Origin: Mesorhizobium_K sp040049215
Lineage (GTDB): Bacteria > Pseudomonadota > Alphaproteobacteria > Rhizobiales > Rhizobiaceae
NCBI RefSeq assembly: GCF_040049215.1
Contig: NZ_JBDZDN010000001.1
Location: 2,046,001-2,110,000, forward strand
Direction of reading: 5' to 3'
DNA: 64,000 nucleotides
Positions within the stretch are counted from its first letter, which is position 1; the number at the start of each line of letters is the position of its first letter. The position numbers and the translations under genes are program-made. Below the pieces are notes generated by a model. It was given only the letters and a program-made list of their open reading frames with translations, ran no database searches and had not been told where the DNA came from. Shown piece by piece: positions 33,707 to 41,994 of the stretch.

Positions 33707-33722
33707 TGGCACGGAGCTTGAT
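33707..33722 (+). promoter_or_regulatory. Sigma-54 (-24/-12) promoter for glnK-amtB
   Basis: TGGCACGGAGCTTGAT fits TGGCAC-N5-TTGCW with the correct spacing and one mismatch (TTGAT for TTGCT) in the -12 box. It lies 89 bases before the glnK ATG and fits the nitrogen control expected for this operon. Confidence 0.72.
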
Positions 33723-33810
33723 TTGCGTTTCGCACTTGCCCGGTTCCGCGAGGTTCCCGGAAAGTCACGTGTAACGCGGGGGACCCGCAATCAGCAAAGG
33801 GTGAAACCTT

Positions 33811-34149
33811 ATGAAAATCGTGATGGCAATCATCAAGCCGTTCAAGCTGGACGAGGTGCGCGAAGCGCTCACCGCGGTCGGCATCCAGGGCCTGACCGTC
33901 ACCGAAGTCAAAGGCTACGGGCGTCAGAAGGGGCACACGGAAATCTACCGTGGCGCGGAATATGCCGTCAGCTTCCTGCCGAAGATCAAGATCGAAGTGG
34001 CCGTCGCCACCGACATCGTCGACAAGGCCGTCGAAGCGATCGTCGGAGCCGCCAAGACAGGACAGATCGGCGACGGGAAGGTCTTCGTCTTCCCGCTCGA
34101 CCACGCGGTGCGCATCCGCACCGGCGAAACCGACACCGACGCGCTGTAA
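33811..34149 (+). CDS. glnK: PII nitrogen regulatory protein
   Basis: 112 residues. MKIVMAIIKPFKLDEVREAL opens the PII fold; the T-loop holds the uridylylation site Tyr51 (GHTEIYRGAEY), and the C-terminal block GDGKVFVFPLDHAVRIRTGETD binds ATP. As GlnK it would plug the AmtB channel when nitrogen is plentiful. It directly precedes amtB (33-base gap) and follows a sigma-54 promoter, so it is the GlnK rather than GlnB paralogue. Confidence 0.94.
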   Translation: MKIVMAIIKPFKLDEVREALTAVGIQGLTVTEVKGYGRQKGHTEIYRGAEYAVSFLPKIKIEVAVATDIVDKAVEAIVGAAKTGQIGDGKVFVFPLDHAVRIRTGETDTDAL

Positions 34150-34182
34150 AGCGGGCCAATTCCCAGTTCCATGGAGATTTCA

Positions 34183-35652
34183 ATGAACATTCCATCAAGT
34201 CTTAAGACCGCGGCCCGCACCGCGCTCACCGGAGCGCTGGTATTCGGTGCAATCGGAGTTGTTTCGGCCTTCGCCCAGGAAACTGCTCCCGCCGCCGCCG
34301 AAGCCGCCCCCGCGGTCGCCGCGGCTCCCGTGCCTGACAAAGGCGACACCACATGGATGCTCGTCTCGACCATCCTCGTGATCCTGATGACGCTGCCCGG
34401 CCTCGCCCTTTTCTACGGCGGCCTTGTACGCGCCAAGAACATGCTTTCGGTGCTGATGCAGGTGCTGATTGGCTTTTCGCTGATCTCGATACTCTGGGTG
34501 GTCTACGGCTATTCGCTCGCCTTCACCGATGGCGGCGGGATGAACACCTTCGTTGGCGGCTTCTCGAAGCTCTTCCTCGCCGGCGTGAACCCCGGCACGG
34601 TCGTCGAGACCTTCTCGCGCGGCGTCGTCATTCCGGAACTGACCTTCGTCATCTTCCAGTTGACCTTTGCTGCCATCACCCCGGCGCTGATCATCGGCGC
34701 GATCGCCGAACGCACCAAATTCTCCGCGGTGCTGTTCTTCATCGTGCTGTGGTTCACTTTCTCCTACCTGCCGATGGCCCACATGGTCTGGTGGTGGGCC
34801 GGTCCGGAATTCGCGGCCACGCATACGGCTGACGAAACCATCGCCATCTCCGGCCTTATCTGGGGCTTCGGCGCGCTCGACTTCGCCGGCGGCACGGTCG
34901 TTCACATCAATGCCGGCGTTGCCGGCCTCGTCGCCGCCATCATGGTCGGCCCGCGCATCGGCCACCTGAAGGAGAACATGGCTCCGCACAACCTTGTCTT
35001 CACCCTCATCGGCGCTGCGCTGCTCTGGGTCGGCTGGTTCGGCTTCAACGCCGGCTCCAACCTGGAAGCCAACGGCTATGCAGCCATCGCCGTGCTCAAC
35101 ACGATCGTGGCCACCGCTGCCGCGGCGCTTACCTGGAGCCTGCTCGAATACCTCACCCGCGGTCACGCCAGCCTGCTCGGCGCGGCGTCCGGCGCGGTTG
35201 CCGGCCTCGTGGCGGTCACCCCGGCTGCCGGCTTCGCCGGCCCCTTCGGCGCGATCATCATCGGCATCGTCGCCGGCGCAGTCTGCCTCTGGGCGGTTGT
35301 CAGCCTCAAGGCCAAGCTCAAGTATGACGACTCGCTCGACGTGTTCGGCGTTCATGCGGTTGGCGGCATCGTCGGCGCCATCCTGACCGGTGTGTTCGTC
35401 AATCCGGCGCTCGGCGGTGCTGGCGTGATCGACTACGCCATGAACGGCGGCGCCGGCGGCACGGCCGACTATGTCTTCTCCACGCAGGTGATGGCCCAGA
35501 TCAAGGGCGTCCTCGTGACGGTCATCTGGACGGCGGTGGTTTCTTTCATCGCCATGATCATCGTCAAGGCGACGATCGGCCTGCGCCCGACGGAAGCCGA
35601 AGAGCGCGAGGGCCTGGACATCACGTCGCATGGCGAACGCGCCTACAACTGA
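34183..35652 (+). CDS. amtB: Ammonium transporter
   Basis: 489 residues from the ATG at 34183, which has ATGGAG nine bases upstream; the ATG at 34171 would add four residues. A signal-like first segment (to about residue 33) is followed by 11 helices of the Amt fold. AmtB signatures include LPGLALFYGGLVRAKNMLSV, DFAGGTVVHINAGVAGL (pore His) and FGVHAVGGIVGAILTGVF (second pore His). It conducts ammonium and is regulated by GlnK. Confidence 0.95.
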   Translation: MNIPSSLKTAARTALTGALVFGAIGVVSAFAQETAPAAAEAAPAVAAAPVPDKGDTTWMLVSTILVILMTLPGLALFYGGLVRAKNMLSVLMQVLIGFSLISILWVVYGYSLAFTDGGGMNTFVGGFSKLFLAGVNPGTVVETFSRGVVIPELTFVIFQLTFAAITPALIIGAIAERTKFSAVLFFIVLWFTFSYLPMAHMVWWWAGPEFAATHTADETIAISGLIWGFGALDFAGGTVVHINAGVAGLVAAIMVGPRIGHLKENMAPHNLVFTLIGAALLWVGWFGFNAGSNLEANGYAAIAVLNTIVATAAAALTWSLLEYLTRGHASLLGAASGAVAGLVAVTPAAGFAGPFGAIIIGIVAGAVCLWAVVSLKAKLKYDDSLDVFGVHAVGGIVGAILTGVFVNPALGGAGVIDYAMNGGAGGTADYVFSTQVMAQIKGVLVTVIWTAVVSFIAMIIVKATIGLRPTEAEEREGLDITSHGERAYN

Positions 35653-35680
35653 TCCCGTCGGGGGACATTCTCCCGCGCTT

Positions 35681-35708
35681 GAACCCGGCTTCGGCCGGGT
35701 TCTTTTTT
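35681..35708 (+). terminator. Intrinsic terminator after amtB
   Basis: GAACCCGGC (35681-35689) and GCCGGGTTC (35694-35702) form a nine-base stem with a TTCG loop, followed by six T. It is the end of the glnK-amtB transcript. Confidence 0.92.
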
Positions 35709-35781
35709 GCACGCGCCCCGATTCAATTGCGGCTCGGCCGCCGTCTGCTGTTCAGGCTGGAGAACGGAACAGCCGCCTGCG

Positions 35782-36087
35782 TCAGTGCGCGCGGAAAATC
35801 TCGCTGGCCACGCATTTCCTGACCGGACAATACTCCATGTCAACGGTCGGCACGCCCGCCCCGCGCGCAACTTCGCCCGAGTCGCAGAACTGTTGGCCCA
35901 GCACATAACGATCGTAGATGGGCAGGCCGAGGATTCCCCGCGAACGATAGACGAGGATGACTGACCCCTCGGTACGGATCAGAGCCTGCACGGTTTCGCA
36001 GGTCACGTTGGTGACCTCGTAGCGCGACACTGCGGCAGCGTGCGATGCAACAAGGGACATCGCCGCGGCGATCAGGTATTTTTTCAT
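35782..36087 (-). CDS. Small secreted cysteine-containing protein (hypothetical)
   Basis: 101 residues from the ATG at 36087. The signal peptide is about 1-20 (MKKYLIAAAMSLVASHAAAV). The mature part has four cysteines (NVTCETV, QQFCDSG, EYCPVRKC) that probably form disulfides in the periplasm. No family recognised. A GTG two codons upstream is an alternative start, but GAG sits correctly for the ATG. Confidence 0.7.
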   Translation of the reverse strand: MKKYLIAAAMSLVASHAAAVSRYEVTNVTCETVQALIRTEGSVILVYRSRGILGLPIYDRYVLGQQFCDSGEVARGAGVPTVDMEYCPVRKCVASEIFRAH

Positions 36088-36561
36088 AGGCACTCACCCG
36101 GCGGTCTACCCGGCCACTCAAGCCGGTCGGTTTCCTTCATCAATCATAGCCGCCTTGCCGCGGCCTGTCGCGGCCCGCCTTTATGCGAACACACTCGACT
36201 GCTATCCAACCTGCATCGATCGCAGGCGATGGAAATATCCCTCGGGATACGAGGTGAGGTTTTCATCGGGGTGCGATTGTATTCGATCCGATCGACGGCG
36301 TGCCGACCATGAATGGACCGGCGGCAGGCAGAAGGTCTCGGAGACAAGAGGAAGCGGGCCGCGGTCCGCTTTTTTTGTGCCTGCCGATAAGCCTTGTTGC
36401 GAACGCAATCGACTGATAGGAGGGTGACATCGTGATTTGGGCCGATATGGCTCGATGCGGTGTCAGAGACTTCGACCCGCCATTTTCTCCAGATTTGCGA
36501 TGGATGATGCCAGCCGCGAGCTTTGCGCGGCCCGCCCTCAACGTCGAACTGGACCTTTCAA
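36088..36561 (+). other. 474-base intergenic stretch with terminator, degenerate repeat and a start-like site
   Basis: I see no certain gene here. It contains a terminator (36352-36376), two copies of a degenerate 21-base sequence (GCGAAC-CA-TCGACTG-TA at 36185-36205 and 36399-36419), and a perfect AGGAGGG ribosome site (36418-36424) before a GTG at 36432 that opens a 66-codon frame. That frame overlaps the next gene in another frame and has unlikely composition. A small RNA ending at the terminator is possible. Confidence 0.5.
36352..36376 (+). terminator. Intrinsic terminator in an intergenic region
   Basis: AAGCGGGCC (36352-36360) pairs with GGTCCGCTT (36363-36371) with one G-T pair and a very short loop, then runs into T residues to 36376. 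No annotated gene ends just upstream on this strand, so it may close a non-coding RNA. Confidence 0.6.
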
Positions 36562-36831
36562 ATGCACGAGCATCGATTTGCTATTGGACAGTCGGTCCGT
36601 ATGCCCAACCGGCTTGGCACGCTCAAGACTGATGATCTCCTCTTCACGGTAACCGGCAAGATGCCGGCGAGGGACAGATCGCCGCAATACCGGATCCGGA
36701 GCGAGGAGGAGCGCCACGAACGTGTGGTGACCGAAGATATGCTCGAGGCGATCGCGCAGCAGCTGGAGATGGCGGACGCCGCCGAACAGCTGTTTGCACC
36801 CAAGAAGATCACGTTGCCGAACACCAACTAA
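36562..36831 (+). CDS. Small conserved-looking protein of unknown function
   Basis: 89 residues starting MHEHRFAIGQSVRMPNRLGT. It has a beta-rich first half (LLFTVTGKMPARDRSPQYRIRSEEERHERVVTEDMLEAI), which looks like a small SH3-type barrel, and a helical acidic tail. The pattern 'AIGQ-VR ... PQYRI' is common in short rhizobial proteins, but the function is unknown to me. It precedes rpsU by 41 bases, so it may be co-transcribed. Confidence 0.7.
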   Translation: MHEHRFAIGQSVRMPNRLGTLKTDDLLFTVTGKMPARDRSPQYRIRSEEERHERVVTEDMLEAIAQQLEMADAAEQLFAPKKITLPNTN

Positions 36832-36872
36832 ACCCCCGACGCGCATTCAGCGCCCAGACAGTTAGGATCCTT

Positions 36873-37136
36873 ATGCAGGTTCTCGTCAGAGACAACAATG
36901 TCGACCAGGCTCTCCGCGTGCTGAAGAAGAAGATGCAGCGCGAGGGGATCATCCGCGAAATGAAGGCCCGCCGCTCCTATGAAAAGCCTTCGGAAAAGCG
37001 TGTAAGGGAAAAAGCCGAGGCCATCAGGCGCTCGCGCAAGGCTGCCCGTAAACAGGCGCAACGCGAAGGGCTGTTGCCGCCGCCCAAGCCGCGTGTGCCG
37101 CTCGCCGGCCGCAAGCCGGCGCCGGTTCGCTTCTAG
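36873..37136 (+). CDS. rpsU: 30S ribosomal protein S21
   Basis: 87 residues: MQVLVRDNNVDQALRVLKKK, then KARRSYEKPSEKRVREKAEAIRRSRK, the S21 signature. The C-terminal extension (AQREGLLPPPKPRVPLAGRKP) is longer than in E. coli and basic, as in other Rhizobiales. It acts at translation initiation in the platform of the small subunit. Confidence 0.93.
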   Translation: MQVLVRDNNVDQALRVLKKKMQREGIIREMKARRSYEKPSEKRVREKAEAIRRSRKAARKQAQREGLLPPPKPRVPLAGRKPAPVRF

Positions 37137-37174
37137 CATCGGTTCGTTCCCAGTATTGCCGACGGAGTGGCGAG

Positions 37175-37363
37175 ATGAAGTTGTTGAATCTCTGGGGCAA
37201 CGTACCGAAGCGCGCGCCGTTGGCACCCTTCAAACCCATCGTCCCGCTCGGCGTCCGCAAGGACCCGAAGCCGGCGGGCGTTCCGTCGAGGGCACGCATT
37301 GCCGATACCGACGGGCGCGCCAGGCGGCGCAGCCAACTGGTCGAAGACAACCGACTGCGTTGA
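37175..37363 (+). CDS. Short basic protein (hypothetical)
   Basis: 62 residues starting MKLLNLWGNVPKRAPLAPFK and ending RRRSQLVEDNRLR. It is rich in Pro, Arg and Lys and unlikely to fold into a compact domain. GGAG lies upstream. It fills the space between rpsU and ftsK and ends 36 bases before the CtrA box. No family recognised. Confidence 0.42.
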   Translation: MKLLNLWGNVPKRAPLAPFKPIVPLGVRKDPKPAGVPSRARIADTDGRARRRSQLVEDNRLR

Positions 37364-37399
37364 TCGCCGACAATTGCCCCGGCCGGCGGGACGTTATGC

Positions 37400-37415
37400 T
37401 TAATGCAGCCTTAAC
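37400..37415 (+). promoter_or_regulatory. Perfect CtrA box upstream of ftsK
   Basis: TTAATGCAGCCTTAAC matches TTAA-N7-TTAAC at every fixed position. It lies 82 bases before the ftsK ATG and 37 bases after the preceding hypothetical gene, in the short intergenic space. CtrA controls many division genes in alphaproteobacteria. Confidence 0.65.
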
Positions 37416-37496
37416 CTCCCGCCGATAGGCTCCCCTCCATATCTGCCGCAATGCGCTTTTCGCGCATGCCATCGTATGGGATTTACGGGGACCGAC

Positions 37497-40133
37497 ATGC
37501 GTTCTGGGGTTTCAGCACCGCTTGCGCTGGCCGACACGGGGCACGGGCTTCAGGCTTTCCTGCGCCGTCAGGCCGGGCGCCTGGCCGGTCTCGGGCTCTT
37601 TGCCGCGGTCGCCTTCGGCCTTGCCAGCCTCGGAACCTGGAACGTCGCGGATCCTTCCTTCAGCCACGCCACCGAGGCGCCGGTCACCAACGCAATGGGT
37701 TATCCGGGTGCGGTCTTTTCCGACCTTGCGATACAATTTTTCGGCCTGTCGTCGGTCGCCGCGCTGGCGCCTGCCGTGATCTGGGGATTCTTCTTCGTCA
37801 CCGCCCGGGGCGTCGACAATCTGCCCAAGCGAGCCGCTGCCTGGCTCGGTTCGGCGCTGCTCTTCGCGGCTATAGCCGCTTGCACCGCGCCGCCTGAAAC
37901 CTGGCCGCTGCCAACGGGCCTCGGCGGCGTCTTCGGCGACATGGTGCTGAGGGTGCCGACTTTCGTCACCGGCGGCGGTTATCCGACCGGCCTTCTGGCG
38001 ACTGTGCTGGCGATATTGTTCGTAGCGCCCGCCCTTTACCTTTTCGCCTATGGCGCAGGTCTCCACGCGCGCAAGAACGGCTTTGCCGTCATGGCCCCCT
38101 CGAAGCCGAAGCAGACGGTCGGGGAGGGGGTGGCATTCGACGAAGACGACGACGAGGAAGACGGCGGCGTTCTGGCGCTCGGCGCAATCACCCACTGGTG
38201 GTTGTCGGCGCGCGCCTTTGTCCGGCGCACGGCCGCGAAATATCGCAGCCACGAGTTCGAAATCGACGACCGCGACCGGGCAAGCGGCTGGCGCCGCGCC
38301 GCCGAACGCGTCGAGCACGCGGAGCGCGCCGAAGCCCGCGTCAGCGCCGACGGCCGCGCCCGTGTCGAGCCGCAGTTTTTCGCCGCCATGGTGTCCGATC
38401 GCACGGAAACCGTCGATCCGGTCGATGTCGACGACGATTTCGGCGCCGAGGACGACGAACGCGGTGAGCCGCGCCTTTCGCCGTCCGCCGCCCAGGTACG
38501 CGGCTTCCGCTCGGATGCCGCGACCCGGGTTGAGGCTCCGGCGCCGCGGCCGGCCCCCGGCGCCCGCGTCCAGCGCGAGGCGCAGACCTCGCTCATCGGT
38601 TCGTCGAAATTCGAGATGCCGACGCTGCATTTCCTCAGCGAGCCGAAGAACATCGTCCGCGACAATTCGGTTTCCAAGGATGCGCTAGAACAGAACGCCC
38701 GGCTACTGGAAGGCGTGCTGGAGGATTTCGGCGTCAAGGGCGAGATCATCCATGTGCGCCCCGGCCCTGTCGTTACGCTATACGAACTGGAACCCGCGCC
38801 CGGTATCAAGTCTTCCCGCGTCATCGGCCTTGCCGACGACATCGCCCGCTCGATGAGTGCGATCGCCGCGCGCGTCGCCGTCGTGCCTGGCCGCAACGCC
38901 ATCGGCATCGAGCTGCCCAACGCGCGCCGCGAGACAGTCTTTCTGCGCGAAATCCTCGCCAGCCGCGATTTCGAGACGACCAAGGCGAAGCTGGCGCTGG
39001 CTCTTGGCAAGTCAATCAACGGCGAGGCCGTCATCGTCGACATCGCCAAAATGCCGCACGTGCTGGTCGCCGGCACCACCGGCTCGGGCAAGTCGGTCGC
39101 CATCAACACGATGATCCTGTCGCTGCTCTACCGCATGACGCCAGCCGAATGCCGCTTGATCATGATCGACCCGAAGATGCTTGAGCTCTCCGTCTATGAC
39201 GGCATCCCGCATCTGCTGACCCCCGTCGTCACGGATCCCAAGAAGGCCGTGGTGGCGCTGAAGTGGACCGTCCGCGAGATGGAGGACCGCTACCGCAAGA
39301 TGTCGAAGGTCGGCGTGCGCAACATCGACGGCTTCAACGCGCGCGTTGCCCAGGCGGAAAAGAAAGGGGAGCGCATTTCCCGCACCGTGCAGGTGGGTTT
39401 CGACCGCCAGACCGGCGAGGCGATCTACGAGACCGAAAACCTCGACCTCGAGCCGATGCCTTTCATCGTCGTCATCATCGACGAGATGGCGGACCTGATG
39501 ATGGTCGCCGGCAAGGACATCGAGGGCGCCGTGCAGCGCCTCGCCCAGATGGCGCGTGCCGCCGGCATCCACGTCATAATGGCGACACAGCGCCCGTCGG
39601 TCGACGTCATCACCGGCACAATCAAGGCGAACTTCCCGACTCGTATCTCCTTCCAGGTCACCTCCAAGATCGACAGCCGCACCATCCTTGGCGAGCAGGG
39701 CGCCGAGCAGCTGCTCGGCATGGGCGACATGCTTTACATGGCCGGCGGCGGCCGCATCCAGCGCGTCCACGGCCCGTTCGTGTCCGACGACGAGGTCGAG
39801 AAGGTCGTCGCACATCTCAAGCTCCAGGGCGTGCCCGAATATCTCGACGCCATTACCGAGGACGACGAAGACGATGACGAGGAGCCGTCGGGCAAGGGCG
39901 GCGGCAGCGTGTCCGGCGTTTTCGACGAGTCCGACGATCCATATGATCAGGCTGTTGCGATCGTGCTGCGCGACGGCAAGGCCTCGACGAGCTACATCCA
40001 GCGCCGGCTCGGCATAGGCTACAATCGCGCCGCCTCGATCATCGAAAAGATGGAGAAGGAGGGAATTGTCGGCCCGGCCAACCATGCCGGCAAGCGCGAA
40101 ATCCTGGTTCCGACCGAGGAAGACAAGCTCTGA
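37497..40133 (+). CDS. ftsK: DNA translocase FtsK
   Basis: 878 residues from the ATG at 37497 (GGGG at a good distance; an ATG at 37476 would add seven residues). Four membrane helices in the first 190 residues, a charged Ala/Asp-rich linker (about 200-380), then the RecA-like motor with Walker A GTTGSGKS (about 526-533), Walker B IIDEMADLMM and the C-terminal gamma domain (YDQAVAIVLRDGKASTSYIQRRLGIGYNRA), which reads KOPS-type sequences. It pumps DNA through the septum and activates XerCD. Confidence 0.95.
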   Translation: MRSGVSAPLALADTGHGLQAFLRRQAGRLAGLGLFAAVAFGLASLGTWNVADPSFSHATEAPVTNAMGYPGAVFSDLAIQFFGLSSVAALAPAVIWGFFFVTARGVDNLPKRAAAWLGSALLFAAIAACTAPPETWPLPTGLGGVFGDMVLRVPTFVTGGGYPTGLLATVLAILFVAPALYLFAYGAGLHARKNGFAVMAPSKPKQTVGEGVAFDEDDDEEDGGVLALGAITHWWLSARAFVRRTAAKYRSHEFEIDDRDRASGWRRAAERVEHAERAEARVSADGRARVEPQFFAAMVSDRTETVDPVDVDDDFGAEDDERGEPRLSPSAAQVRGFRSDAATRVEAPAPRPAPGARVQREAQTSLIGSSKFEMPTLHFLSEPKNIVRDNSVSKDALEQNARLLEGVLEDFGVKGEIIHVRPGPVVTLYELEPAPGIKSSRVIGLADDIARSMSAIAARVAVVPGRNAIGIELPNARRETVFLREILASRDFETTKAKLALALGKSINGEAVIVDIAKMPHVLVAGTTGSGKSVAINTMILSLLYRMTPAECRLIMIDPKMLELSVYDGIPHLLTPVVTDPKKAVVALKWTVREMEDRYRKMSKVGVRNIDGFNARVAQAEKKGERISRTVQVGFDRQTGEAIYETENLDLEPMPFIVVIIDEMADLMMVAGKDIEGAVQRLAQMARAAGIHVIMATQRPSVDVITGTIKANFPTRISFQVTSKIDSRTILGEQGAEQLLGMGDMLYMAGGGRIQRVHGPFVSDDEVEKVVAHLKLQGVPEYLDAITEDDEDDDEEPSGKGGGSVSGVFDESDDPYDQAVAIVLRDGKASTSYIQRRLGIGYNRAASIIEKMEKEGIVGPANHAGKREILVPTEEDKL

Positions 40134-40281
40134 ATCGCAGGATGCCGCGGTTTTTTGGAACTTCGCGCTCTGTTTCGGGTTTTGCAGGCATTCCGCATGC
40201 GGCCATGGATCGCCCAACTTAGGCCCCACTGCGCGCCTACCTATCCGCATCGACACGACCAATACGAAAGTGACGACTGGC

Positions 40282-40971
40282 ATGAACACCCGTTATCCAA
40301 CCGAGACATCCCGCGCCCGGCGCCGCGGCCTGTTGCGGCTTGCGGTCGGCGCCTTCGGCGTGGCCGCCCTGGCTGCCGTTTACGGCCTCGGCTTCGCCGG
40401 CCCGGCGACCGCCGCATCCGACACCGCCCAGAAGATCGCTGACCACTTCTCAACCGTCGCGACGATGAGTGGCGAATTCGTTCAGTTTGGCCCGCGCGGC
40501 GAGCAGACCGGCGGCAAATTCTACATCCAGCGTCCCGGTAAGATACGCTTCAACTACGAGCCGCCGTCCGGCTACAAGGTCATATCCGACGGCAAGTCGG
40601 TCGTGATCGACAACAGCAAGCTGAACACGATGGACCTTTACCCGCTGTCGAAGACGCCGCTGAAGCTGCTGCTCGACGAGCGCATCGACCTTTCCGGCAA
40701 GAAGGTGAAGAGCGTTAAGGAAGAGGACGACCTCACCACCATCCAGCTCGCCGACCGCCAGTTCTTCGGCAATTCGACCATCACCATGATGTTCGACCCG
40801 AAATCCTACGATTTGCGCCAATGGACCATCACTGATCCACAAGGCAAGGACACCACTGTGATGATCTTCAACGTCAAGCAGGGTGTGAAGATCGATCAGG
40901 ACCTGTTCGCGATCGACTACGACCGCAACTACAAGCTCAACAAGCCCGGTACCAAGAACAAGAATCGGTAG
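40282..40971 (+). CDS. lolA: Outer-membrane lipoprotein carrier LolA-like
   Basis: 229 residues. A Tat/Sec-like N-terminus (RARRRGLLRLAVGAFGVAAL ... GPATA) is followed by the LolA fold: FSTVATMSGEFVQFGPRGEQTGGKFYIQRPGKIRFNYEPPSGYKVISDGKSVVIDN and KEEDDLTTIQLAD. LolA takes lipoproteins from LolCDE to the outer membrane. This alphaproteobacterial form has an Arg-rich leader that may use the Tat route. Placed after ftsK as in several bacteria. Confidence 0.88.
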   Translation: MNTRYPTETSRARRRGLLRLAVGAFGVAALAAVYGLGFAGPATAASDTAQKIADHFSTVATMSGEFVQFGPRGEQTGGKFYIQRPGKIRFNYEPPSGYKVISDGKSVVIDNSKLNTMDLYPLSKTPLKLLLDERIDLSGKKVKSVKEEDDLTTIQLADRQFFGNSTITMMFDPKSYDLRQWTITDPQGKDTTVMIFNVKQGVKIDQDLFAIDYDRNYKLNKPGTKNKNR

Positions 40972-40993
40972 CAGTCTCTTTCGTATTGTAACG

Positions 40994-41016
40994 AAGGCCG
41001 CGCGATGCGCGGCCTT
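40994..41016 (+). terminator. Probable terminator after lolA
   Basis: AAGGCCGCGC (40994-41003) and GCGCGGCCTT (41007-41016) make a ten-base stem with a GAT loop; the downstream sequence has only a short T run (GCCGTTTCT). It separates lolA from xth. Confidence 0.6.
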
Positions 41017-41074
41017 GCCGTTTCTGCCCTTGCCTGCCAGTTTCCGGACTTTCGATTCCCGGGCCGGACCTGCC

Positions 41075-41881
41075 ATGCCTTTTTCCGTAGCGACCTGGAA
41101 CATCAACTCGGTGCGCCTGCGCATGCCGATCGTCGAGCGTCTACTGTTGGAGCGCGCGCCTGACGTGCTGTGCCTGCAGGAGACGAAGTGCCCGGACGAG
41201 CTCTTCCCGGCCGACCGCTTCCACGCGCTCGGCTATCGCCACGTCGAGATCCACGGCCAGAAGGGCTATCACGGTGTCGCAACCATCTCGCGCCGTCCGA
41301 TCGAAGTGGTCGAGCGCCGTCGCTTCTGCGAAATTGCCGACAGCCGCCACCTGTCCGTCCGGCTCGAGGCAGGAGGCAGGTCGATCCTGATCCATAATTT
41401 CTACGTGCCGGCCGGCGGCGACGAGCCCGACCCGGAAATCAACCCGAAGTTCAAGCACAAGCTTGATTTCGTGTCCGAAATGAACGCCGTCCGCGCGGAC
41501 TTCGATGATGCCTCCGGCTCGATCCTCGTCGGCGACTTGAACATCGCGCCGCTGGAGCACGATGTCTGGTCGCACAAGCAGCTTTTGAACGTGGTCAGCC
41601 ACACGCCGGTCGAGACCGAAGGTTTCGAGGCTATGCGCAAAGGCGGCGGCTGGGTCGACCTGATGCGGCTGAACGTGCCTCACGAGCAAAAACTCTACAC
41701 CTGGTGGAGCTACCGCGCCGCCGACTGGGCTACATCCGACCGCGGCCGCCGCCTCGACCACATCTGGTCTTCCGAGAACCTCGTCTCCGGCCTTTCCGGC
41801 ATCGAAATCTTGCGGGATGTCCGGGGCTGGGACCGCCCCTCCGACCACGTCCCGGTCATCGCCAGCTTCGATTTCGATTAG
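41075..41881 (+). CDS. xth: Exodeoxyribonuclease III
   Basis: 268 residues from the ATG at 41075. Motifs of the exonuclease-endonuclease-phosphatase fold: ATWNINSVRLRM, CLQETKCPDE (metal-binding Glu), VGDLNIAPLEHDVW, and DRPSDHVPVIAS (catalytic His). It repairs abasic sites and 3'-blocked ends. Starts at 41015 are possible but lack family sequence. Confidence 0.94.
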   Translation: MPFSVATWNINSVRLRMPIVERLLLERAPDVLCLQETKCPDELFPADRFHALGYRHVEIHGQKGYHGVATISRRPIEVVERRRFCEIADSRHLSVRLEAGGRSILIHNFYVPAGGDEPDPEINPKFKHKLDFVSEMNAVRADFDDASGSILVGDLNIAPLEHDVWSHKQLLNVVSHTPVETEGFEAMRKGGGWVDLMRLNVPHEQKLYTWWSYRAADWATSDRGRRLDHIWSSENLVSGLSGIEILRDVRGWDRPSDHVPVIASFDFD

Positions 41882-41994
41882 ACCGAATTTCCCTCGACAA
41901 GGCCTGCCGGCCCATGCGGTTGACCTCGCCATCCCTTGCCGCCAGCATCGGCCGCTGGAAGTGCGGCGCCCGGCAACAGACAGGAGCATCATCC

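Noticed and set aside
36432..36632. 66-codon GTG frame behind a perfect ribosome site
   Set aside because: It overlaps the next gene in another frame and has unlikely composition (many Pro, Trp, Met without pattern); kept only as an observation.
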